This document shows, piece by piece, positions 56,551-64,000 of a stretch of 64,000 nt of DNA. The stretch covers positions 11,803,675 to 11,867,674 of the forward strand of contig ML661885.1 of NCBI GenBank assembly GCA_007570785.1, read 5' to 3'. This DNA is from Antilocapra americana. Its lineage: Eukaryota > Chordata > Mammalia > Artiodactyla > Antilocapridae. A model generated the notes under the pieces. It had not been told where the DNA came from. It did no database searches and saw only the letters and a program-made list of their open reading frames with translations. How positions within the stretch are numbered: the first letter of the stretch is position 1; each line of letters begins with the position of its first letter. Position numbers and translations under genes: made by a program.

Positions 56551-56992
56551 TTGGTGGTGGTAGTTTAGTCACTAAGTAGTGTTTGACTCTTGCCACCCCA
56601 GAGATTGTAGTCCACCAGGCTCCTCTGTCCATGGGAAATCCCAGGCAAGAAGACTGGAGTGGGTCACCATTTCCTTCTCCAGGGGATCTTCCCAACCCAG
56701 GGATCAAACTCAGGTCTACTGTATTTCAGAGAGATCTCCTGCATTGCATCATGTTCTTTACTGGGCTTCCCTGGTGGCTCAGCTGGTAAAGAATCTGCCT
56801 GCAATGTGGGAGACCTAGGTTTGATCCCTGGGTTGGGAAGATTGCCTGGAGAAGGGATCAGCTACCCATTCCAGTATTCTGGTCTGGAAAATTCCATGGA
56901 CTGTATAGTCCCTGGGGTCACAAAGAGTCAGACTCTACTGAACAACTTTTACTTTCACGTTCTTTATTGACTGAGAGCCACCAGGGAAGCCC
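56551..56992 (-). mobile_element. Bov-tA SINE, antisense, split by another Bov-tA
   Basis: The body at 56551-56763 (gtagtttagtcactaagtag, ggcaagaagactggagtggg) resumes at 56970 with the last part of the head (actgagagccaccagggaag, cc). The guest SINE sits between copies of gttctttactg (56753-56763) and gttctttattg (56959-56969). Confidence 0.92.
56764..56958 (+). mobile_element. Bov-tA SINE nested in opposite Bov-tA
   Basis: Sense: gcttccctggtggctcagct, box-B region ctaggtttgatccctgggtt, Bov-A body ctacccattccagtattctg, tail acaacttttactttcac. An 11-base target duplication with one mismatch shows it came second. Confidence 0.93.
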
Positions 56993-57160
56993 AAATATTG
57001 ATTCTCAAAATATGTTAGCTGAATAAATTAAATATTAAACTTATCAACATAGGTAGTCATCACTTACCTTAGTTAGTAAGGTATTAGTATCTCTGACTTT
57101 ATTAGTCAGAGGAAAAAAGTATCTAAAACAGACTCTTTGTTTATTGGCAATTTTCTATTA

Positions 57161-57965
57161 GTTTTTTTTTTGTTTGTTTTGGTTTTTTTTTGTTTTGTTT
57201 TTTTTATTGTTTTTGCCATACAATGACATGATATCACCATGGGTTTACATATGCTTCCCCTCCAGAACCCCCCTCCCGCCTCCCTCCCCCCCGGGAAATC
57301 TCGCTGCACCAGCCCCCAGCATCAATCCTGGGCTGGCGATTGATTAGACATATGATAATTAACATGTTTCAATGCCCTTCTCCAATATCATCCCACCCTT
57401 ACCCTCATCCACAAAGTCCACGAGTCTATTCTATACATCTGCGTTCCTTTTGCTGTCTCGCATGTTGGGTTCTCGTTACCGTCTTTCTAAATTCCATATA
57501 TATGCGTTAATATACTGTATTGTTTTTGCTTCTGACTTACTTCACTCTGGATAATGGGCTCCAGTTTCGTCCATCTGAGTAGAATTGCTTCAAATGAATT
57601 TTTTTTTTAATGCTGAGTAATATTCCATTGTGTATATGTACCACAGCTTTCTCATCCATTCATCAGTTGATGGGCATCTAGGTTGCTTCCATGTCCTGGC
57701 TATTGTAAACAATGCAGCGATGAACATTGGGGTACACGTGGCTCTTTCAATTCTGGTTTCCTCGGTGTATATGCCCAGCAGTGGGATTGCTGGGTCATAT
57801 GGCAGGTCTATTTGCAGCTTTTTAAGGAACCTCCACACTGTTTTCCATAGTGGCTGTACTAGTTTGCATTCCCACCAACAGTGTAAGAGGGTTCCCTTTT
57901 CTCCACATCCTCTCCAGCACTTATTGCTTGTAGACTTTTGGATGGCAGCCATTCTGACTGGTGTA
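57161..57965 (-). mobile_element. young artiodactyl L1 3' part, antisense, abutting BovB
   Basis: A T/G-rich tail (57161-57207), then the 3' UTR (ttgccatacaatgacatgat, ttgattagacatatgataat), then the end of ORF2. The 5' truncation point (about 57965, after cattctgactggtgta) meets sense BovB within a few bases. The long mixed T/G tail is unlike a fresh poly(A) and suggests ageing. Confidence 0.92.
57590..57965 (-). pseudogene. L1 ORF2p C-terminal remnant
   Basis: About 120 residues read openly from the truncation point: [40 protein letters not shown] and [15 protein letters not shown]. It then goes out of frame at the A run near 57600, so it misses the usual end. It supplies the Gln that is a stop in the 35.25 kb copy. 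Confidence 0.87.
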
Positions 57966-58142
57966 CAACACTGGGAGCTGACTGTGGCTCAGATCATGAA
58001 CTCCTATTTGAAAAATTCAGATTTAAATTGAAGAAAGTAAGGAAAACCACTAGACCATTCAGGCAGGACCTAAATCAAATCCCTTATGACTATACAGTAG
58101 AAGTGACAAATAGATTAAAGGGATTAGATCTGATAGACAAAA

Positions 58143-58639
58143 ATGCCTGAAGAACTATGGATGGAGGTTTGTGAGATTGTGAAGAGGCAAGGATCAAGAT
58201 CATCCCCAAGAAAAAGAAATGAAAAAAAGGCAAAATTGTTGTCTGAGGAGGTCTTACAAATAGCTGAGCAAAGAAGAGAAGCTAAAGGCAAAGGAGAAAA
58301 GGAAAGTGATACCTATTTGAATGAAGAGTTCCGAAGAATAGCAAGGAGAGATAAGAAAGCCTTCTCAGTGATCTATCCAAAGAAATAGAGGAAAACAACA
58401 GAATGGGAAATAATAGACATATCTTCCAGAAAATTAAAGATACTAAGGGAACTTTTCAAGTAAAGATGGGCACAATAAAGGACAGAAATGGCATGAACCT
58501 AAGAGATGCAGAAGATATTAAGAAGAGGTGGCAAGAATACACAGAAGAATTGTACAAAAAAGATCTTCATGACCCATATAATCATGATGGTATGATCACT
58601 CACCTAGAGCCAGACATCCTGGAATGCAAGGTCAACTGA
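58143..58639 (+). pseudogene. BovB linker/pre-RT remnant
   Basis: Two adjacent open stretches, with PEELWMEVCEIVKRQGSR, EEVLQIAEQRREAKGKGEKE and RNGMNLRDAEDIKKRWQEYT. They correspond to the BovB region between endonuclease and RT. A frameshift near 58385 separates them, and a stop replaces the Trp of the KWALESI segment. Confidence 0.82.
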
Positions 58640-59080
58640 GCCTTAGAGAGCATCTCTACGAACAAAGCTAGTGGAGGTGATGGAATTCCATTTGAGCTAT
58701 TTCAAATCCTAAAAGATGATGCTGTGAAAGTGCTGCACTCAATATGCCAGCAAACTTGGAAAACTCAGCAGTGGCCACAGGACTGAAAAAGGTTAGTTTT
58801 CATTCCAACCCCAAAGAAAGGCAATGCCAAAGAATGCTCAAACTACCGCACAATTTCACTCATCTCATACACTAGCAAATTAATGCTCAAAGTTCTCCAA
58901 GCCAGGCTTCATGAACCATGAACAATACATGAACCATGAACTTCGAGATGTTCAAGCTGGATTTAGAAAAGGCAGAGGAACCAGAGATCAAATTTCCAAC
59001 ATCCCTTGGATCATCAAAAAAGCAAGAGAGTTCCACAAGAACATCTACTTCTGCTTTATTGACGATGCCTAAGTCTTTGT

Positions 59081-59398
59081 GTGGATAACAACACACTGTG
59101 GAAAATTCTGAAAGAGATGGGAATACTAGACCCCCTGACCTGCCTCTTGAGAAATCAGGATGCAGGTCAAGAAGCAATAGTCAGAATTGGACATGGAACA
59201 ACAGACTGGTTCCAAATAGGGAAAGGGGTACGTCAAGGCTGTATATTATCGCCCTGCTTATTTAATTTATATGCACAGTACATCCTGAGAAATGCTGGAC
59301 TGGATGAAGCACAAGCTGGAATCAAGATTGCCAGGATAAACATCAATAACCTCAGATATGCAGATGAAACCACCCTTATGGCAGAAAGTGAAAAATAA
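59081..59398 (+). pseudogene. BovB RT palm remnant with YADE
   Basis: 105 open residues, with GHGTTDWFQIGKGVRQGCIL, SPCLFNLYAQYILRNAGL and NNLRYADETTLMAESEK. The second Asp of the YADD active-site pair is changed to Glu, and a stop follows directly. Inactive. Confidence 0.85.
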
Positions 59399-60124
59399 CT
59401 AAAGAGCCTCTTGATGAAAGTGAAAGAGGAGAGTGAAAAAGTTGACTTGAAGCTCAGCATTCAGAAAACTAAGATCATGACATCTGGTCCCATCACTTCA
59501 TGGCAAAGAGATGGAGAAACAGTGACAGACTATATTTTCAGGCTCCCAAATCACTGCAGATCGTGACTAGCCACGATATTAAAAGACGCTTGCTCCTTGG
59601 AAGAAAAGTTATGACCAACCTAGACAGCTTATTAAAAAACAGAGACATTACTTTGCCAACAAAGTCCATCTAGTCAAAGCTATGGTTTTTCCAGTAGTCA
59701 TGTATGAATGTGAGAGTTGAACTCTAAAGAAAACTGAGCACTGAAGAACTGATGCTTTTGAACTGTACTGTTGGAGAAGACTCTTGAGAGTCCCTTGACC
59801 AGCAAGGAGATCCAGCCAGTCCATCTTAAAGGAAATTAGTCCTGAATATTCATTGGGAGGACTGATGCTGAAGCTGAAACTCCAATACTTTGGCCACTTG
59901 ATGCAAATAGTTGACTCACTGGACAAGACCCTGATGCTGGGAAAGATTGAGGGCAAGAAGAGAAGGGGACAACAGAAGATGAGATGATTGGATGGCATCA
60001 CTGACTCAATGGTCATGAGTTTGAGTAAACTCCGTGAGTTGGTGATGGACAGGGAGGCCTGGCATGCTGTAGTCCATGGGGCTGCAAAGAGTCGGATACA
60101 ACTGAATGACTGAACTGACTGACT

Positions 60125-61264
60125 GGCTCTATAATTTAGTGTCATAGCATAATTTAAGTATGCTAAGATTTATTTATTACTTGAAATTAGGGCTACTTTA
60201 TTTCCAATGAAAGTTGGAAAACAAGACCAAAATAATGGGTTGTTTTTATATTTTGTGCTTTACTAACAAAGCAAAGAAGAGAAGCTGCCTTTCATTTAAA
60301 GTTTAAAACAAATTATTTCTCATCACATTTCTCTTTTGTCACCTAGAAAAGGCTTAAATGACAAGATTTTTGGTTCCTAATGGTTACTATGAAATCCAGA
60401 AAAGTTCTTTTTTATAAAAAGTAGAGCTAATAGAATATTAGATATAAAGTACACAAGAAAGATTGAACTGAAGGTGAAAATCTGCAATTATAAATTTATG
60501 TAGTATTTATAAAATCAAGAAATCAGTCTCTCAGACTACAAGTACACTTAGAATAAAAAGACTAACCAGAACCCTGGAGAACATTTATTTATGTTTATTG
60601 TGTAGAAAAATATCCTCTGAGTTAATCATACTTGAACTGAATGGCAACATTTTATGAGTATTTTAAATCCTTGGTTCTCTGATCGATAGGGCCTAATGCC
60701 CTAAAATTTCTATCTAGAAATTTTACTTAAACATTAATTTTGCTGCATTTTTCAATTATTAAAGCAGAGTCATAAGATCTCCAAATTTTTGTTCATGTTT
60801 ACTTATTTACAAAACTTGTTAGAAAACCACAGTTTTATTTTTATATTCTTAATAGCCTGCTTTTCAAGTTGTTAATATTTTATTGACTCTGAATTGTTCT
60901 AAATGACCTGCAAAACAGCTAGAAAACTTGGACAGCTGCACACCCACCTGGGACAGAATTGGATAGAAGAATAAATGAACTCCCAATAGATGCCTGAGCC
61001 AGTTCTGCTCTTGAGAATGAATTCCCACACAGACTGTGTTTCACTGAATTCAATTAACAAAGTAAAGAATTATATCAAGTAGTAGATGAGAGAGCTTATC
61101 AACATGAATATGAAAATTCTAAAATCTTTTACCTGAAGAAAAAAAATAGCAAGTTTTATACATTTGATAATTTACTTTTCAGTTGCAGTTAGTCATGAAC
61201 ATTTCAAATCAGGTATATAAATGACATAAATATATGTACACATTGCACATTCTTTTACTTAGAT
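60125..61264. other. unassigned sequence
   Basis: About 1.1 kb of A+T-rich sequence with no repeat or gene recognised. Confidence 0.45.
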
Positions 61265-61473
61265 GGGCTTCCCTGATGGCTCAGATGGTAAAGAATCCAC
61301 CTGCCAAAGCAGGAGACTTGAGTTCTATCCCTGAGTCAGGAAGATCCCCTGAAGAAGGGAATGCCTATCCATTCCAGTATTCTTCTCTGGAGAATCCCAT
61401 GGACAGAGGAGCCTGGTGGGCTACAGTTTATGGGGTCACAAAGAGTCGGACATGACTGAAGCAACCGAGCACA
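61265..61473 (+). mobile_element. Bov-tA SINE
   Basis: Complete: gggcttccctgatggctcag, a box-B region reading gagttctatccctgagtcag, Bov-A body gcctatccattccagtattc, and tail gtcggacatgactgaagcaa. Confidence 0.93.
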
Positions 61474-63157
61474 CAGACACCCATTGCTACCATTTTAGAA
61501 GAAGAAAAGAAAAGCTAAAATGTTAAACAATTTTTCTTTACTCACACACTTCTACTAGTACTTAGAATTCCAAGTGTAATTCAAGTCTTGTGACTCCAAA
61601 TGTCTATCCTTTAACTTAACTCCACCTACCCTAATTTTCACATGAGTTTTTTTTATCTCATGTACAAGCATGCTCTAATTTTGTGCAAAATTTATTTCTT
61701 AGCAAAGGATATAACTCAAAGAGAAGACATGATTGCTTATGGATCATGGTATATGTTTTTAATGTTGTGTCTTCATAGAAAATTAGAAAATATACAAATA
61801 TGTGTGAAATAATTAAAGGACAGGGTTTTTACTAGCATTCAGTAAGTAGAAAGCTCAAAATGCAAATAGACGTCAGTTGGATTCTAAAGCAGCCTCCTTG
61901 AAAAACAATATGTCCCAGGTTTTAACGATCATTCAGATTAAAGCTAGACCTTCCCACAGTCTTATTTCAGGTAATGATACATGAAGTCACTTCCTGTTAC
62001 AGCAGCCGTTTTCATAAACCAGCATTTATGTTCCAGTATAAAATAAGTACCCCCTTATAGTTTCGATGTACTCAAATTCATCATAAGATTGCCCCGATGC
62101 AGCTCTGAAATAGCACCTGGCCACCTACCTTAATTTGAAGACCAATAAAATCTGGAGCCTTAAAAATGCCATCACCTTGTTTGACTGCACTGAACTGTGA
62201 AGCCAGGGAGAATGTAGTAAGCAGAACAGCCTGCTAAAGTGAAGTCATTTTGCTATAGGGACAGTTTGTAATGGAACATTGTGCTGACAGTTCTGCAAGC
62301 CTATAGTCTGCAGTCGGTGTGCATATTTGAGCTCAAAATAGACCCCGTGTGTGACAAAAACAGTATTATTCTCAACAGTAGAGGGAACTTGATGGATAGT
62401 CCTTCTCCAAACTCTGGAAAATTAAAATTGAGGCCCTATGGAAAGGCCTATTCATGAAGCATGTTCTGTTTTTTTTTTTAAAAAAAGAAATGATGGTGTA
62501 GCTAGAAAGAATAGTCTGTACATGTTTGCTGAGCATGAAGAACTAGCACTCTCTGTATTTTCCAAATTAAGAAAACAACAGAACATATGGTCTGACATAG
62601 ACCTGGTTTTTTTCCCTCCTAACCGTTAACAAGGTTTATCTCAGTTTAAACTCTAAATCATATTTTATAATGCATTGCTTTTGGTAAAAAGATTAAAATT
62701 AAGTAGTATTGTCCTCCCCCCTACAAATCTCAGTGGAATTGTTTATCTATAACCTGATACTCTGTTGACAGAAGAAGCAGAATATAGTGAGTCGTTACAG
62801 GAAGCATAAATGTCTTCTTTTTGGGGAAAAAAAAAAGGTCTCTTCTTTTTGAAATTTATGTTGCTACATGTAATTTTTATGATCAACATAGTTCAATTTC
62901 ACTTTTCAATTTCTTAATTATCAAGCAGAAAGATGCCCATGCAAAATAAAACAAAATGTCTTTTTCAAAGATTTGCCTGTTCTGGATTTGTAGATGCCTC
63001 AAAATCAGACATGATTCATGTTAATTTATAGACCAGATACTTCTTCCCTTGTAGTTACAGCAGAATTCCCTTTCCTCTGTGGGAAGGATTCACCCTGAGA
63101 CTCTTTGGTGGCCATCTTGGGTCTAGAGAATCCGGAAATTAGAACTGTAGTAAAAGA
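61474..63157. other. unassigned sequence
   Basis: About 1.7 kb with no repeat or coding feature that I can name. It contains T/A runs near 62470 and 62825. Confidence 0.45.
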
Positions 63158-63350
63158 TACCGTGATAGTTCAGACAGTAAAGAATCTGCCTGAAATGCAG
63201 GAGACCCAGGTTCAATCCCTGGGTTGGGAAGATCCCATGGAGAAAGGAATGGCAATCCACTCCAGTATTCTTGCCTGGAGAATTCCATGGACAGAGGAGC
63301 CTGGTGGGCTACAGTCTATGGGGTCACAAAGAGTTGGACATGACTGAGCG

Positions 63351-63353
<3 letters not shown>
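63158..63353 (+). mobile_element. Bov-tA SINE with AC-repeat tail
   Basis: Head taccgtgatagttcagacag, box-B region gacccaggttcaatccctgg, Bov-A body ggcaatccactccagtattc, tail ggacatgactgagcgaataa, running straight into (AC)n. Confidence 0.93.

Positions 63354-63398
<45 letters not shown>
63354..63398 (+). repeat. (AC)n microsatellite at SINE tail
   Basis: About 22 uninterrupted AC units directly following the SINE tail, a common origin for bovid dinucleotide markers. Confidence 0.95.
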
Positions 63399-63399
<1 letters not shown>

Positions 63400-63477
63400 C
63401 CTTGCCCTGCCAACTCAGTTCATCCTCTGGATCAGCTTTCCCATCTGGAAGATGATGAGTTTGAAATTCAGGCCAAT

Positions 63478-63606
63478 GAATTACTATTTTACTGAGAACT
63501 TGTTATGTGTCAGGCATGATAGCTCTACAAAGTAACTCCTAACATTAGACCCATTTATGGATGAGGAAAGTTAAGATACATAAGATTAAATAACTTTTCT
63601 AAAATG
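63478..63606 (-). repeat. MIR fossil, antisense
   Basis: ttactgagaacttgttatgt, gtcaggcatgatagctctac, aactcctaacattagaccca, ttatggatgaggaaagttaa and gattaaataacttttct match antisense MIR. Confidence 0.75.
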
Positions 63607-63612
63607 GACCAT

Positions 63613-64000
63613 AAATAAGCCTGAGTGCTGAAGAACAAACGCTTTCAAACTGTGGTGCTGGGGAAGACTCTTCAGAGTTCCTTTGACAGCAAAGAGATCA
63701 AACCACTCAATCCTAAAGGACATCAACTCTGAATATTGATTGCAAGGACTGATGCTGAAGCTGAAGCTCCAATACTTTGGCTACCTGATGCAGAGAGTCA
63801 CCTCACTGGAAAAGACCCTGATGCTGGGAAAGATTGAGGGCAGGAGGAGAAGAGGGCAACAGAGGCTGAGATGATTGGATAGCATCACCGATTCAAAGGA
63901 TGTGAGTTTGAGCAAATTCCAAGAGACAGTGAAGGACAGGGAAGCCTGGCGTGCTGCAGTCCATGGGGTTGCAAAGATTCAGACATGACTGAGCAGCCGG
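63613..64000 (+). mobile_element. BovB LINE 3' fragment, running to the window edge
   Basis: Sense BovB C-terminal region and tail: acgctttcaaactgtggtgc, gatgctgaagctgaagctcc, gaccctgatgctgggaaaga, catgactgagcagccgg. The end of the tail may continue beyond the window. Confidence 0.92.

Larger units (their letters stand above)
57968..60124 (+). mobile_element. BovB LINE, 5'-truncated, sense, joined to L1
   Basis: About 2.15 kb of BovB: linker after the endonuclease (gagctgactgtggctcagat), pre-RT region, RT, C-terminal region and tail (ctgaatgactgaactgactg). Translation is broken several times, with stops such as gtcaactgagcc near 58632 and caggactgaaaaagg near 58785. A small duplication (catgaaccatgaacaatacatgaacc) lies near 58910-58935. 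The YADD motif reads YADE here (gcagatgaaacc near 59360), losing one catalytic aspartate. Confidence 0.94.

Noticed and set aside
63354..63398. CRISPR-like array
   Set aside because: A uniform dinucleotide tract with no spacers. No direct-repeat/spacer periodicity exists anywhere in the window.

Overview
This window is ruminant (bovid) nuclear DNA. The evidence is its repeat families: BovB (RTE-type) LINE copies, Bov-tA and Bov-A2 SINEs, CHR-type tRNA-derived SINEs of cetartiodactyls, and 3' ends of artiodactyl L1. Cattle, sheep, goat or another bovid cannot be told apart by eye. I found no protein-coding gene, spliced exon set, rRNA, functional tRNA, CRISPR array or bacterial-type operon. 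Every long open frame is a decayed retrotransposon reading frame or the antisense of one. The window reads as an intergenic or deep intronic, A+T-rich gene desert.

Layout. 0-7 kb: a SINE/BovB/L1 cluster (0.57-1.95 kb), an ancient repeat split by BovB and a SINE (2.3-3.5 kb), and a MaLR-like LTR capped by a SINE (5.7-6.2 kb). 7-17 kb: MIR and L2 fossils, an old sense-strand L1 (10.7-13.1 kb), an antisense BovB (13.4 kb) and a mariner-type palindrome (14.5 kb). 17-28 kb: a short L1, an inverted (twin-primed) L1 (18.6-19.4 kb), a BovB with direct repeats (19.6-20.4 kb), an LTR relic, old L1 and more BovB. 28.8-31.4 kb: the longest stretch with nothing recognisable. 32-38 kb: SINEs inserted into MIR and L2, then a young L1 with a 5' inversion and a long ORF2 remnant. 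38.7-42.2 kb: SINE-BovB-BovB chain, including the longest BovB (endonuclease through RT). 43.8-46.2 kb: mostly unique. 46.4-49.2 kb: CHR SINE, BovB RT relic, inverted SINE pair. 49.6-56.1 kb: LTR and hAT fossils and nested L1s. 57.1-60.1 kb: an L1 fragment joined head-to-head to a BovB. 60.1-64 kb: unique sequence, SINEs, an (AC)n tract and a BovB running off the end.

The elements interact as parasites rather than as a pathway. Bov-A SINEs share a 3' tail with BovB, and BovB is the accepted source of their mobilising machinery. L1 makes the poly(A) insertions with target-site duplications, and insertions have piled into one another. The most informative observations are insertion-mechanism scars: two 5'-inverted L1s, an L1/BovB head-to-head chimera, BovB copies with target-site duplications, and chained or nested elements whose order of insertion can be read. 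I saw no convincing undescribed biological system.
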